From: Herbaspirillum sp. RV1423 | GTDB taxonomy: Bacteria > Pseudomonadota > Gammaproteobacteria > Burkholderiales > Burkholderiaceae_D | Direction: 5' to 3' | Assembly (NCBI RefSeq): GCF_000577615.1 | Contig: NZ_CBXX010000043.1 | Location: forward strand, 1-37,429 | DNA length: 37,429 nucleotides | Shown: positions 1 through 8,570 of the stretch, one piece after another | Layout: each line of letters begins with the position of its first letter | Numbering within the stretch: the stretch's first letter is position 1 | The notes under the pieces: generated by a model | What the model saw: only the letters and a program-made list of their open reading frames with translations | Databases searched by the model: none | What the model was told of the DNA's origin: nothing | Program-made: the position numbers and the translations under genes

Positions 1-25
1 CGCCAATGACCTTGGCGGGTTTTGT
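1..25 (+). terminator. Hairpin with T-rich tail upstream of rpsD
   Basis: CGCCAA (1-6) pairs with TTGGCG (12-17) around the loop TGACC, and GG-TTTT-G-TT follows. This has the form of a weak intrinsic terminator or attenuator between the preceding gene (probably rpsK, outside the window) and rpsD. The stem may be longer, because the window begins at its first base and the two Gs at 18-19 could pair with upstream Cs. Confidence 0.4.
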
Positions 26-112
26 TCTTAAGACCACTGTTTGATAGCAGGCAGATCAAACTAGCGTTCAGACCAGCGATGGCCTGGGACGTCATTTATT
101 AAAGGAAACATC

Positions 113-736
113 GTGGCACGTTATATCGGACCAAAAGCAAAACTTTCTCGCCGTGAAGGCACCGACCTGTTCCTGAAGAGCGCACGTCGCTCGCTGGATT
201 CCAAGTGCAAACTGGATTCCAAGCCAGGTCAACATGGCCGTACTTCCGGTGCGCGTACTTCCGACTACGGCAACCAGTTGCGCGAAAAGCAAAAGGTCAA
301 GCGCATGTACGGCATCCTCGAGCGTCAATTCCGCCGTTACTTTGCCGAAGCGGATCGCCGCAAGGGCAATACCGGCGAAACGCTGTTGAAGCTGCTGGAA
401 GCTCGTCTGGACAACGTTGTTTACCGTATGGGTTTCGGTTCGACTCGCGCCGAAGCGCGTCAACTGGTTTCCCACAAAGCACTCACCGTCAACGGTATCG
501 TCGTCAATATCGCTTCGTACCAGGTCAAGGCCGGCGACATCGTTGCCATCCGCGAAAAGGCCAAGAAGCAAGTGCGTATCGCCGAAGCCCTGTCGCTGGC
601 TGAGCAATCCGGTTTCCCATCGTGGGTTTCCGTCGATGCCAAGAAGTTCGAAGGCACTTACAAGACTTCCCCGGACCGTAACGAAATCGCCAACGACGTC
701 AACGAATCGCTGATCGTCGAATTGTATTCGCGTTAA
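113..736 (+). CDS. rpsD: 30S ribosomal protein S4
   Basis: This is ribosomal protein S4 (207 aa), a primary 16S rRNA binding protein that starts assembly of the small-subunit body and contributes to decoding fidelity. The N-terminus [19 protein letters not shown] and the central S4 RNA-binding domain (about residues 97-160, with [10 protein letters not shown] and [11 protein letters not shown]) are typical, and the length is normal. The start is GTG at 113, preceded by AAAGGAAA at 101-108. An ATG start would lose the conserved N-terminus. It is followed by rpoA and rplQ, the usual end of the bacterial alpha operon. In E. coli S4 represses this operon translationally; whether that holds here cannot be read from the window, because the rpsM leader is outside it. 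Confidence 0.98.
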   Translation: MARYIGPKAKLSRREGTDLFLKSARRSLDSKCKLDSKPGQHGRTSGARTSDYGNQLREKQKVKRMYGILERQFRRYFAEADRRKGNTGETLLKLLEARLDNVVYRMGFGSTRAEARQLVSHKALTVNGIVVNIASYQVKAGDIVAIREKAKKQVRIAEALSLAEQSGFPSWVSVDAKKFEGTYKTSPDRNEIANDVNESLIVELYSR

Positions 737-758
737 TCCGCACCCGGATTTTCTCCCT

Positions 759-782
759 GCCCACCTTTTGGTGGGCGTTTTT
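759..782 (+). terminator. Intrinsic-terminator-like hairpin between rpsD and rpoA
   Basis: GCCCACC (759-765) and GGTGGGC (770-776) form a perfect 7-bp stem with a TTTT loop, followed by G and five Ts (778-782). It lies inside what should be one operon, so it probably acts as a partial terminator or attenuator that tunes rpoA relative to ribosomal protein genes. It could also simply be a weak terminator backed by a promoter in the following 58 bases, but I see no convincing promoter there. Confidence 0.65.
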
Positions 783-840
783 CCGACATGCCATCAGCCT
801 TATCGGTGTAACGAGCCGAGGGTATTGAAAAGGACATTTC

Positions 841-1818
841 ATGCAAAATAGTTTGTTGAAGCCACGTATTATCGAAGTTGAAGCGCTTGGCGCGGGTCAC
901 GCAAAGGTCGTGATGGAGCCGTTCGAACGTGGTTATGGCCACACCCTGGGCAACGCGCTGCGCCGCGTTCTGTTGTCGTCGATGACCGGCTACGCACCGA
1001 CCGAAGTCACTATCGCTGGCGTCGTACATGAGTATTCTTCCCTCGACGGCGTGCAGGAAGACGTCGTTGATATCCTGCTGAACCTGAAGGGCGTGGTTTT
1101 CAAGTTGCACAACCGCGACGAAGTCAATCTGACCCTGAAGAAAGAAGGCGAAGGCGTAGTGTTGGCGTCGGATATCGATTTGCCGCACGATGTCGAGCTG
1201 ATCAATCCGGATCACGTCATCGCCAACCTGACAGCCGGCGGCAAGCTGGACATGCAGATCAAGGTCGAAAAGGGCCGCGGCTATGTACCGGGCAACGTTC
1301 GCCGTCTGAGCGAAGACGCCAACAAGACCATCGGTCGCATCATCTTGGATGCGTCGTTCTCGCCGGTGCGTCGCGTGTCCTATGCTGTCGAATCGGCACG
1401 TGTGGAACAGCGTACCGATCTGGACAAGCTGGTCATCAACATCGAAACCAACGGCGTAATCACGCCGGAAGAGGCGATCCGTCAATCGGCGCGCGTCCTG
1501 GTTGACCAACTGAACGTGTTCGCTGCTCTGGAAGGCACCGAAGCGACTGCCGAAGCACCGTCGCGCGCACCGCAAGTCGATCCTATCCTGCTGCGTCCGG
1601 TTGACGATCTGGAACTGACCGTCCGTTCGGCAAACTGCCTGAAGGCAGAAAACATCTACTACATTGGCGATTTGATCCAACGTAGCGAGAATGAACTGCT
1701 GAAGACCCCGAACCTGGGCCGCAAGTCCCTGAACGAAATCAAGGAAGTGCTGGCATCCCGCGGTCTGACCCTGGGCATGAAGCTGGAAAACTGGCCGCCA
1801 GCCGGCCTGGAAAAGTAA
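841..1818 (+). CDS. rpoA: DNA-directed RNA polymerase subunit alpha
   Basis: This is the alpha subunit of RNA polymerase (325 aa, normal length). The N-terminal domain (about 1-230) dimerises and seeds core assembly; its conserved [15 protein letters not shown] segment lies near residues 35-50. A flexible linker near 232-250 is followed by the C-terminal domain with [19 protein letters not shown] and [16 protein letters not shown], the helix-hairpin-helix surface that binds UP elements and activators. The ATG at 841 follows AAAAGGACATTTC. The gene lies between rpsD and rplQ in the standard order. The 104-base gap before it carries a terminator-like hairpin, which is the only unusual point. 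Confidence 0.99.
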   Translation: MQNSLLKPRIIEVEALGAGHAKVVMEPFERGYGHTLGNALRRVLLSSMTGYAPTEVTIAGVVHEYSSLDGVQEDVVDILLNLKGVVFKLHNRDEVNLTLKKEGEGVVLASDIDLPHDVELINPDHVIANLTAGGKLDMQIKVEKGRGYVPGNVRRLSEDANKTIGRIILDASFSPVRRVSYAVESARVEQRTDLDKLVINIETNGVITPEEAIRQSARVLVDQLNVFAALEGTEATAEAPSRAPQVDPILLRPVDDLELTVRSANCLKAENIYYIGDLIQRSENELLKTPNLGRKSLNEIKEVLASRGLTLGMKLENWPPAGLEK

Positions 1819-1829
1819 TCATGCAATGG

Positions 1830-1861
1830 TGGCGGGCAGTGCTGGTTTCAGCCTCCTGCCA
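1830..1861 (+). other. Two-part hairpin in the rpoA-rplQ gap
   Basis: TGGCGGG (1830-1836) pairs with CCTGCCA (1855-1861) with one G-U, and inside it GCTG (1841-1844) pairs with CAGC (1849-1852) around GTTT. It starts 11 bases after the rpoA stop in a 190-base gap that is long for this pair of genes. There is no T-run after it, so it is more likely an mRNA processing or stability element, or a protein-binding leader for rplQ, than a terminator. Confidence 0.35.
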
Positions 1862-2008
1862 TGCAAAGCAAGGCAGTAGAGAATCAGTCGTAGAAGTAGA
1901 AGCAATCAGGCCTGGCAACAGGCAATAACCCAATCGCTACCGGTCCGCGGCAACTAGACACTGCCGATAGAAGAACTGGATTAAAACTGTAATCTGAAAG
2001 GAAATATC

Positions 2009-2398
2009 ATGCGTCACCGTCACGGTCTCCGTAAACTGAATCGTACTTCCTCGCATCGTCTGGCGATGCTGCGCAACATGACAGTCTCCCTGCTGCGCCA
2101 TGAAGCCATCAAGACCACTTTGCCAAAAGCCAAGGAACTGCGCCGCGTCGTCGAGCCTATCCTGACTCTGGGCAAGACCGATACACTGGCCAACAAGCGT
2201 CTGGCATTCTCCCGTCTGCGTGATCGTGAAATCGTCGGCAAGCTGTTCTCCGAACTGGGTCCACGCTACGCTGCGCGTAACGGCGGCTACCTGCGTATCC
2301 TGAAAATGGGTTTCCGCGTCGGCGACAACGCACCGATGGCTTTCGTTGAATTGGTTGATCGTCCGGATGCCTCCGAAGAAGCGCCAAGCGTTGAGTAA
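2009..2398 (+). CDS. rplQ: 50S ribosomal protein L17
   Basis: This is ribosomal protein L17 (129 aa), located near the exit side of the large subunit. The start [17 protein letters not shown] and the following [26 protein letters not shown] are diagnostic for the family. The short acidic C-terminus ([10 protein letters not shown]) is common in betaproteobacteria. ATG at 2009 is preceded by GAAAGGAAAT. It is the last gene of the alpha operon here and is followed by a strong intrinsic terminator, so transcription of the ribosomal block ends at about 2465. Confidence 0.99.
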   Translation: MRHRHGLRKLNRTSSHRLAMLRNMTVSLLRHEAIKTTLPKAKELRRVVEPILTLGKTDTLANKRLAFSRLRDREIVGKLFSELGPRYAARNGGYLRILKMGFRVGDNAPMAFVELVDRPDASEEAPSVE

Positions 2399-2433
2399 TC
2401 ACCGCTGCATGCTGACATCGCGTCAAGCACGAT

Positions 2434-2465
2434 GAAAAAAAGAGCCAGGCCATGCCTGGCTTTTT
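2434..2465 (+). terminator. Intrinsic terminator of the alpha operon
   Basis: GCCAGGC (2444-2450) and GCCTGGC (2454-2460) form a perfect stem with loop CAT, flanked by an A-run on the left and TTTTT on the right. The A-tract makes it potentially active on both strands, but there is no minus-strand gene near it to terminate. Confidence 0.9.
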
Positions 2466-2635
2466 GCATTTCAGCGGTAGACAATACCGCGCATTTGCGG
2501 CCAGTGACGGTTAGTCCTGAACAGATTGTCGATTGCGAAGGCCAGCAAGAAGGTGACGCGTGCGACACAATGTGGCAACCTGCACGATCCGGATTGATGT
2601 AGATCTGATTCGCCGAAACAAGGGAAACAGATCAA

Positions 2636-2650
2636 CCTGCCGTCGGCAGG
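2636..2650 (+). promoter_or_regulatory. 15-bp palindrome before the ABC exporter
   Basis: CCTGCC (2636-2641), GTC, GGCAGG (2645-2650) is a perfect inverted repeat ending 5 bases before the ribosome binding site CAGGGA (2656-2661). It may be an operator, or an RNA hairpin near the ribosome site. The rest of the 200-base gap from 2466 shows no clear promoter hexamers. Confidence 0.35.
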
Positions 2651-2665
2651 CATGACAGGGATACC

Positions 2666-3598
2666 ATGACAGAGACACCTATTCTTTCCGTCAGCAAGCT
2701 CCATAAGGCCTTCGGCGTCGGCGCCGCGCGGGCGGTCATCATTGACGACTTGTCCTTCGCACTACGTCCCGGCGAATGCTACGGACTGCTCGGTCCCAAC
2801 GGCGCGGGGAAGACCACCACGCTGCGCCTGTGCCTCGGCCTAGCGGTACCCGACAGCGGCGAGATCCGGCTCGGTGGGAAGGCCATTCCCGATGACGCGC
2901 GCGCCGCGCGTATGCGCGTCGGCGTAGTGCCGCAGGCGGATAATCTGGATCCCGACTTTACCGTGCAGGAGAATCTGCTGGTGTTTGCGCGCTACTTCGG
3001 CATCGCCGACGCCGTGATGGCGCAGCGCATTCCAGAATTGCTTGAGTTCGCCAATCTGACCGCCAGGAAGGACGCGCGCATCGCCGAGCTGTCCGGCGGC
3101 ATGAAGCGCCGGTTGACGCTGGCGCGTGCGCTGGTCAACGATCCCGATCTGATCTTCATGGACGAGCCCACCACCGGTCTCGATCCGCAGGCCCGGCACA
3201 TGATCTGGGAGCGCCTCAAAAGCCTGCTCGTACGCGGCAAGACGATCCTGCTCACCACCCACTTCATGGACGAGGCAGAGCGTCTGTGCGACCGGCTCGC
3301 AGTGATCGACCACGGCAAGATGATTGCCGAAGGATCGCCGCAACAACTGATTGCGCAGCACATCGAAGCCGAGGTCATCGAAATCTATGGCGAGAACGCC
3401 AGAGCGTGGGTCGAACAGCACGGCAGGACGCATGCCTCCCGCGTCGAATACAGCGGGGAGACGGTATTCTGCTATACCAACGACGCCAAATCGTTGCTGG
3501 CAACCTTGCAGCACGCGCATGGCGTGCGCTATATGCACCGGCCGGCCAATCTGGAAGATCTGTTCCTCAAGCTCACCGGCCGCGAAATGCGCGATTAA
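2666..3598 (+). CDS. nodI: ABC exporter ATP-binding protein, NodI/DrrA type
   Basis: This is the cytoplasmic ATPase (310 aa) of a two-gene ABC-2 exporter. All ATPase motifs are intact: Walker A GPNGAGKT at 43-50, Q-loop Q90, signature LSGGM at 142-146, Walker B ending MDE at 165-167 and the H-loop His at 199. The C-terminal 90 residues are the extension found in NodI/DrrA proteins. The matching permease follows 16 bases later. Many Burkholderiales that do not nodulate carry this pair next to rplQ under the name nodI/nodJ, so the name describes the family and says nothing about Nod-factor export. The substrate is unknown; a drug, lipid or oligosaccharide is possible. The start at 2666 is supported by CAGGGA 5 bases upstream. 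Confidence 0.85.
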   Translation: MTETPILSVSKLHKAFGVGAARAVIIDDLSFALRPGECYGLLGPNGAGKTTTLRLCLGLAVPDSGEIRLGGKAIPDDARAARMRVGVVPQADNLDPDFTVQENLLVFARYFGIADAVMAQRIPELLEFANLTARKDARIAELSGGMKRRLTLARALVNDPDLIFMDEPTTGLDPQARHMIWERLKSLLVRGKTILLTTHFMDEAERLCDRLAVIDHGKMIAEGSPQQLIAQHIEAEVIEIYGENARAWVEQHGRTHASRVEYSGETVFCYTNDAKSLLATLQHAHGVRYMHRPANLEDLFLKLTGREMRD

Positions 3599-3614
3599 GG
3601 ACAGGGAAACCGAC

Positions 3615-4391
3615 ATGACCACCTTCTACGCACCCCCGGTATTTTCGCTGCGCTTCTATCCGATCTGGCGCCGCAACTTCCTGGTCTGGAAGAAGCTGAT
3701 GGCCGCCAGCATCATCGGCAACATCGCTGAACCGCTCATCACGCTGATCGCCTTCGGCTACGGCCTCGGCAGCATGCTCAAGGAAATCAACGGGATTCCC
3801 TACATCCATTACCTTGCATCGGGATCGATCTGCATGTCGGTAATGATGGCGTCCTCGTTCGAGGCGCTCTATTCGGCCTATTCACGCATGAGTGTGCAGC
3901 GCACCTGGGATGCGCTGATGAATGCGCCGCTCGCGCTTGACGATATCGTCCTGGCCGAGCTGCTGTGGAGCGCCACCAAGTCGCTGTTCAGCGGCGTCGC
4001 TATTCTTTGCGTGATGTTCGCGCTCGGCATCGGCCTGCACCCGCAAGTCTTGCTGGTGCTGCCGGTGCTGTTCCTGAGCGGGATGACGTTCGCGGCGCTG
4101 GGGCTGGTCATGAATGCGCTGGCCAAGGGTTATGATTTCTTCACCTACTATTTCACCCTGATACTGACGCCGATGGTGTTCCTGTCCGGCGTGTATTATC
4201 CGGTTGCACAGTTGCCGTCGTGGCTGCAACTGGTGTCGCAATTTCTGCCGCTGAGCGCCGCGGTCAACCTGGTGCGTCCGCTCGTGCTGGGCGGCTGGCC
4301 GCAGGCGCCGCTGCTGGACCTGGCAATACTGGCGTTCTATTGCTGCGCGGGATTTTACGTCGCGATGATTTTTACGCGCAGGCGTTTCTGA
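3615..4391 (+). CDS. nodJ: ABC-2 type exporter permease, NodJ type
   Basis: This is the membrane partner (258 aa) of the preceding ATPase. The start MTTFYAPPVFSLRFYPIWRR is the usual one for NodJ-like permeases. The same frame stays open upstream, but that part overlaps the ATPase gene and is not plausible protein. Hydrophobic segments are visible around residues 32-52, 63-80, 112-140, 145-168, 176-196 and 230-253, giving about six membrane spans, with the ABC-2 signature region near GVYYPVAQLPSWLQ. It should form a dimer in the inner membrane driven by the ATPase. Spacing to the ATPase (16 bases) and to cutA (about 30 bases) suggests one transcript. Confidence 0.85.
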   Translation: MTTFYAPPVFSLRFYPIWRRNFLVWKKLMAASIIGNIAEPLITLIAFGYGLGSMLKEINGIPYIHYLASGSICMSVMMASSFEALYSAYSRMSVQRTWDALMNAPLALDDIVLAELLWSATKSLFSGVAILCVMFALGIGLHPQVLLVLPVLFLSGMTFAALGLVMNALAKGYDFFTYYFTLILTPMVFLSGVYYPVAQLPSWLQLVSQFLPLSAAVNLVRPLVLGGWPQAPLLDLAILAFYCCAGFYVAMIFTRRRF

Positions 4392-4423
4392 ACGACGCCT
4401 GCGAATGAGTCTGGAGAAATATG

Positions 4424-4756
4424 ATGGAGCAAGCCCTGATCGTATTGACCAACGTGCCGGACGCGGAGCTGGCCAGATCGCTTGCGCAGACTTTGGTGGA
4501 GCGGAGGCTGGCGGCCTGCGTCAATATCATGCCTGCGATACAGTCGGTATATCGATGGCAAGGAGTGGTCGAGCATGCGACAGAGCTTACCCTCATGATC
4601 AAGAGCACGCAGGCGCGCTATGTCGAACTCGAAGCGGCAATCGTGGAGGTGCATCCCTATGATGTGCCGGAAGTGATAGCGTTGCCGATTGCGGCCGGGC
4701 TGCCAGCCTATCTGAATTGGATTGTTGCAGAAACCGGGAAAGAGTTGAATGTTTAA
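4424..4756 (+). CDS. cutA: Divalent-ion tolerance protein CutA
   Basis: This is CutA1 (110 aa), a small trimeric PII-like protein originally linked to copper tolerance; its exact role is still debated. The family pattern is complete: LVERRLAACVNI near residues 25-36, VYRWQG near 43-48 and HPYDVPEVIALPI near 78-90. Two ATGs lie in tandem at 4421 and 4424; GGAG at 4413-4416 fits the second better. The gene overlaps dsbD by 8 bases, the arrangement seen in many proteobacteria (cutA-dsbD), so translation is probably coupled. Confidence 0.93.
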   Translation: MEQALIVLTNVPDAELARSLAQTLVERRLAACVNIMPAIQSVYRWQGVVEHATELTLMIKSTQARYVELEAAIVEVHPYDVPEVIALPIAAGLPAYLNWIVAETGKELNV

Positions 4757-6524
4757 GCGTTTGTTGGTCGTTGTCCGCAACGGCTTGTTAGTGACGCACT
4801 GGCTGGCGGCGTTGCTGCTCGCGGGTTCGATCATGCCGATGCTCGCGCAGGCCGAGGACTACCTGGCGCCGGAAGCCGCCTTTCAATTCTCGGCGAAGAT
4901 GGTCGATGCCAAGACCGTGGAAATCAATTACGCGATTGCCGACGGTTATTACATGTACCGCGACCGCTTTCACTTCAAGGCCGACGGCGCTGCGCTTGGG
5001 CAACCGGATTTTCCGCATGGCAAAGTCAAATACGACGAAAACTTCCAGAAGGAAGTGGAGACCTATCGCAACAATGTCAGCATACGCATTCCGGTCGAGG
5101 CGACAGGCGCCTTCAGGCTGACGTCGACGGCGCAGGGATGCGCTGATAAAGGCCTGTGCTATCCGCCCATGGACACGCTCGCCGGCATGTCGCCGGAGGC
5201 CATTGGCAAGGTGGTTTATGCCGGTACCGCTGGAGCCGATAATGCTGCTGCCGGCGGTTCCGACATGGACCGGATTTCCGCCGCGCTCAAGAGCGGCAAA
5301 TTGCTGACCATCCTGTCGCTGTTCTTCCTGCTCGGCATCGGCCTGTCGTTTACGCCGTGCGTGCTGCCGATGGTGCCGATTCTGTCGTCCATCATCGTCG
5401 GCGAGGGCGCGCGATCCAGCCGCGGGCGCGGTTTTCTGCTGTCGGCCGATTATGCGCTCGGCATGGCATTGGTGTACACCGCGCTGGGCATCGCTGCCGG
5501 GCTGGTCGGGGAAGGTCTCTCGGCGGCCTTGCAGAATCCGTGGGTGTTGACGCTGTTCGCCTTGCTGATGGTGGGCCTGTCGCTGTCGATGTTCGATTTC
5601 TATCAGTTGCAGGTGCCGGCGGCGCTGCAATCGAAACTCATGCAGGCATCGGAAAAGCAGGGCGGCGGCAAGCTGCTAGGCGTCTTTGTCATGGGCGCCA
5701 TTTCGGCGCTGATCGTCGGTCCTTGCGTCGCCGCGCCGCTGGCCGGCGCACTGCTCTACATCAGTCAGACACGCGATGTCGTGCTCGGCGGCAGCGCTCT
5801 GTTCGCCATGGCGGTCGGCATGAGCGTGCCTTTGTTGATCATCGGTGCGTCGGCCGGCGTCTTGCTGCCGCGTGCGGGCGGATGGATGGAATCGGTCAAG
5901 CGCTTCTTCGGCGTCGCAATGCTGGCGACTGCCTTGTGGATGATCTCGCCCGTGATCCCGGCGTGGTTGTTCGTGGCAGGTTGGGCTGCGCTCGGCATCG
6001 CTTACGGCGCATATCTGCTGTGGAACAAACGCGGGCACTGGGTCTCGCGCGCCTTTGGCCTCATGTTCGCAGCGCTGGGCCTGTTGCAACTCCTCAATGT
6101 AGCCACCGGCGGCCGCGATGCACTGGCGCCGTTGTCGCAGCTCGGTGGCGCGCGTCAGGCCAGGCATACCGATTTTGTGCGCGTCCGGTCGATAGCCGAA
6201 CTCGATGCGGCATTGGCGCAAACCGGCGGCAAGCCGGCCATGCTGGACTTCTACGCCGACTGGTGCGTTTCGTGCAAGGAAATGGAAAAATTCACCTTCA
6301 CCGATGCGCGCGTGCGCGAAAAATTTTCGCACATGGTACTTCTCCAGATCGACGTCACCGCCAACAACGCCGATGACAAGGCCATGCTCAAGCGCTTCCA
6401 GTTGTTCGGGCCGCCGGGCATCATCCTGTTCGACGCGCAAGGCCGCGAGTTGCCCGGCAAGCGCGTGATCGGCTATCAGGACGCCGATCAGTTCCTGCAA
6501 AGCCTGCAGGCCGTGCAGCCGTAG
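4749..6524 (+). CDS. dsbD: Thiol:disulfide interchange protein DsbD
   Basis: DsbD (591 aa) carries electrons from cytoplasmic thioredoxin across the inner membrane to periplasmic partners such as DsbC and the cytochrome c thiol-reducing system. All three redox modules are visible. A signal segment (about 8-35) precedes the alpha domain with C131 and C137 (GCADKGLCYPP). The membrane beta domain begins near 185 and has C204 (FTPCVLP) and C326 (GPCVAAP) with about eight spans. The C-terminal thioredoxin-like gamma domain has WCVSC, cysteines C506 and C509. It starts inside the end of cutA. A role in supplying reductant for cytochrome c maturation fits with resB/ccsB further along the window. Confidence 0.96.
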   Translation: MFKRLLVVVRNGLLVTHWLAALLLAGSIMPMLAQAEDYLAPEAAFQFSAKMVDAKTVEINYAIADGYYMYRDRFHFKADGAALGQPDFPHGKVKYDENFQKEVETYRNNVSIRIPVEATGAFRLTSTAQGCADKGLCYPPMDTLAGMSPEAIGKVVYAGTAGADNAAAGGSDMDRISAALKSGKLLTILSLFFLLGIGLSFTPCVLPMVPILSSIIVGEGARSSRGRGFLLSADYALGMALVYTALGIAAGLVGEGLSAALQNPWVLTLFALLMVGLSLSMFDFYQLQVPAALQSKLMQASEKQGGGKLLGVFVMGAISALIVGPCVAAPLAGALLYISQTRDVVLGGSALFAMAVGMSVPLLIIGASAGVLLPRAGGWMESVKRFFGVAMLATALWMISPVIPAWLFVAGWAALGIAYGAYLLWNKRGHWVSRAFGLMFAALGLLQLLNVATGGRDALAPLSQLGGARQARHTDFVRVRSIAELDAALAQTGGKPAMLDFYADWCVSCKEMEKFTFTDARVREKFSHMVLLQIDVTANNADDKAMLKRFQLFGPPGIILFDAQGRELPGKRVIGYQDADQFLQSLQAVQP

Positions 6525-6681
6525 TTCGGCCACAGGCATACTCCACCTGCGCGATGAAGAATTGGCAAGTCCGGGAACGATTACATCGGATGCGGCCGTT
6601 GCTTGCCTTGCCGCAAGTCTGAACTTAAGCCGGCGCGGCAGCGTCATAGCCAGACGTTATTTGGTTACTCGTTAATAGTTG

Positions 6682-6718
6682 TTGGATCGGGATGTCGCGG
6701 ACGTTATAGTAGACGTCC
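6682..6718 (+). promoter_or_regulatory. Promoter of the peroxiredoxin gene with an inverted repeat over the -10
   Basis: TTGGAT (6682-6687), a 17-base spacer and TATAGT (6705-6710) form a good sigma-70-type promoter about 30 bases before the ribosome site. GGACGT (6699-6704) and ACGTCC (6713-6718) are a perfect inverted repeat bracketing the -10, which would suit a repressor. The 157 bases between the dsbD stop (6524) and the -35 show no other clear element. Confidence 0.55.
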
Positions 6719-6744
6719 TGAATTTTGTTACCAAGGAGACTGAG

Positions 6745-7383
6745 ATGACACTACGTTTGGGCGACACTGCGCCGGATTTCGAGCAAGATTCCTCCATCGG
6801 CAAAATCAAGTTCCACGAATGGGCGGGCGACTCCTGGGTTGTCCTGTTTTCGCACCCGGCCGACTTTACGCCGGTCTGCACTACCGAGCTGGGCCTGACG
6901 GCCAAGCTCAAACCTGAATTCGACAAGCGCAATGTCAAGGCCATCGCCTTGTCGGTCGACGGCGCCGAAGCGCATACCCAATGGATCAAGGATATCGAAG
7001 ACACGCAAAAGACCGTGGTCGGTTTCCCCATCGTCGCCGACGTCGACAAAAAAGTCGCCGGCCTGTACGACATGATCCATCCGAACCAGTCGGAAACCGC
7101 GACTGTGCGTTCGCTCTTCATCATCGATCCGAAGAAGAAGGTGCGCCTGATCATCACTTACCCGATGAGCACCGGCCGTAATTTCGACGAAGTGCTGCGC
7201 GTGCTGGATGCGCTGCAACTGACCGACGGCTACACCGTCGCCACGCCGGGCAACTGGAAAGACGGCGACGACGTCATCATCCCGTTGTCGGTCAAGGATG
7301 AAGAAGTCATCAAGCAAAAATATCCGAAGGGCTACACCGCGCCACGCCCTTACCTGCGCATCACGCCGCAGCCGAACAAGTAA
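6745..7383 (+). CDS. 1-Cys peroxiredoxin, Prx6/AhpC-TSA family
   Basis: This is a cytoplasmic peroxidase (212 aa) that reduces hydrogen peroxide and organic peroxides. The peroxidatic cysteine is C45 in HPADFTPVCTTELG, and no other cysteine exists in the protein, so it is a 1-Cys enzyme that needs an external reductant. The long C-terminal part with ITYPMSTGRNFDEVLRVLDA and PGNWKDGDDVIIPLS is characteristic of the Prx6 subgroup. The start at 6745 has a strong AAGGAG at 6733-6738. The frame extends upstream to an ATG at 6679, but that lies before the predicted transcription start. It is transcribed alone, with its own promoter and terminator. Confidence 0.93.
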   Translation: MTLRLGDTAPDFEQDSSIGKIKFHEWAGDSWVVLFSHPADFTPVCTTELGLTAKLKPEFDKRNVKAIALSVDGAEAHTQWIKDIEDTQKTVVGFPIVADVDKKVAGLYDMIHPNQSETATVRSLFIIDPKKKVRLIITYPMSTGRNFDEVLRVLDALQLTDGYTVATPGNWKDGDDVIIPLSVKDEEVIKQKYPKGYTAPRPYLRITPQPNK

Positions 7384-7404
7384 GCCGACGGTTTCTGCAA
7401 TATC

Positions 7405-7434
7405 AAAAGCGCTCTTCGCCGGAGCGCTTTTTTT
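7405..7434 (+). terminator. Intrinsic terminator after the peroxiredoxin gene
   Basis: AAAAGCGCTC (7405-7414) pairs with GAGCGCTTTT (7422-7431), continuing into a T-run to 7434. It separates the convergent peroxiredoxin and LysR genes and may work from both sides, although the minus-strand U-tract is only four bases. Confidence 0.88.
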
Positions 7435-7444
7435 ATGGGCGGGA

Positions 7445-8380
7445 TTACGCCATTTCCGGTGGAACTTCGGCGAACTCATCGATGAACAGTTGTGCCACCG
7501 ATGAGCGCATGCTGCCGTGGCGCGTCACCAACTGATACGGCTCGCTGCGCGATTGCAGTGCCAGCGGCAGGATCGCGGTCATGCCGAAGCGCGTGCAGAA
7601 CTGCGCCACGTCGACCGACATCAGCGCCACGAAGGAAGGATTTCGTTGCAATAACGATAAGGTGGTGAAGGCCGAAGTGGTTTCCAGCAAATGCAGGGGG
7701 AAGCGCAGGTTGGCTTCATGGAATTCGCGCTCCAGCAAAAGCCGCATCGGCATGTTGGCCGAATACACGACCCAGCGCGAGTCCGCCAGATCTCCCAGTT
7801 GCAGTCTGTCTTGTTGCGCCAGCGGATGATGGATGTTGGCGACCACCGCCAGCTTTTCATTGTGGATGTTGATGCTGTCGTACAGGTGCGGCTGCTGGCT
7901 GATGCTGGTGCGGCAGATCGCCATGTCGAGCCTGCCCTGGTCGAGCAGGCGCAGCAGGCGCGCGCTGGTGTCCTCGACGATCTCCACCGACAGGGCGGGG
8001 CGCTTCTCCAACAGCCGAGTCAGGGCGTCGGTCAGCAACGGCACCGCACCCATGATCACGCCGAGCGCCAATCTGCCGCCGTGGCCTTGCATGATCCCGA
8101 TCATATCTTCGCGCAGATGCGCCAGGTCGGTCTGGATCAGGCGCGCATAACGGATCACGCAATGGCCGAGGTCGGTCGCTTCCAGTCCGCGGTTGGTGCG
8201 CACGAACAATTGCGCGCCCAAGGTCGTCTCGATTTCTTGCAAAGCCTTGCTGGCGCCAGGTTGCGTCAGGGCAACCTGCTCCGCCGCCTTCAATAGCGAG
8301 CCGTGGTCGGCCAGGGCGATCAGCAGACGCAATTGCTTGAGATGCAGGCGGGAGGTGATGGAACTGAGGGAAGGGATCAT
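7445..8380 (-). CDS. LysR-family transcriptional regulator
   Basis: This is a LysR-type regulator (311 aa, normal length). The winged helix-turn-helix lies at about residues 14-73 (LKQLRLLIALADHGSLLKAAEQ, then QPGASKALQEIE and LFVRTNRGLEATDLG). The rest is the two-lobed inducer-binding domain, resembling the GbpR-like subgroup. It is divergent from the Fe-alcohol dehydrogenase, with 190 bases between the starts and a large dyad at 8422-8456. That layout is the usual one for a LysR protein activating the neighbouring catabolic genes and repressing itself. The inducer cannot be read from the sequence. Confidence 0.93.
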   Translation of the reverse strand: MIPSLSSITSRLHLKQLRLLIALADHGSLLKAAEQVALTQPGASKALQEIETTLGAQLFVRTNRGLEATDLGHCVIRYARLIQTDLAHLREDMIGIMQGHGGRLALGVIMGAVPLLTDALTRLLEKRPALSVEIVEDTSARLLRLLDQGRLDMAICRTSISQQPHLYDSINIHNEKLAVVANIHHPLAQQDRLQLGDLADSRWVVYSANMPMRLLLEREFHEANLRFPLHLLETTSAFTTLSLLQRNPSFVALMSVDVAQFCTRFGMTAILPLALQSRSEPYQLVTRHGSMRSSVAQLFIDEFAEVPPEMA

Positions 8381-8421
8381 TTGTATGACAAAAAGTTATA
8401 GCTGTATCAATAGCTCTCATT

Positions 8422-8456
8422 AGGCAAAGACTGTCGATTGGCATACAGTTTTGCCT
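8422..8456. promoter_or_regulatory. Large dyad between lysR and the alcohol dehydrogenase, probable LysR operator
   Basis: AGGCAAA (8422-8428), G, ACTGT (8430-8434), ten bases, ACAGT (8445-8449), TTTGCCT (8450-8456) form a 12-bp inverted repeat interrupted by a single bulged G. It lies about 42 bases from the lysR start codon and 115 bases from the dehydrogenase start. LysR proteins bind dyads of this kind (T-N11-A cores) between divergent genes. Confidence 0.6.
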
Positions 8457-8570
8457 CTAAAGCTTGTATCGCAAGGGAAAAATCTCATTGTTAAGGCGTT
8501 TGGAGACAGCCAACCCTAGTCAGTCTCAAGATGCATCGCAAGTATATCTATAACTTTAAGGCTATGTACG

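Noticed and set aside
2666..4391. Nodulation-factor export function for the NodI/NodJ pair
   Set aside because: No nod genes or nod boxes are present, and this pair is common in non-symbiotic Burkholderiales.
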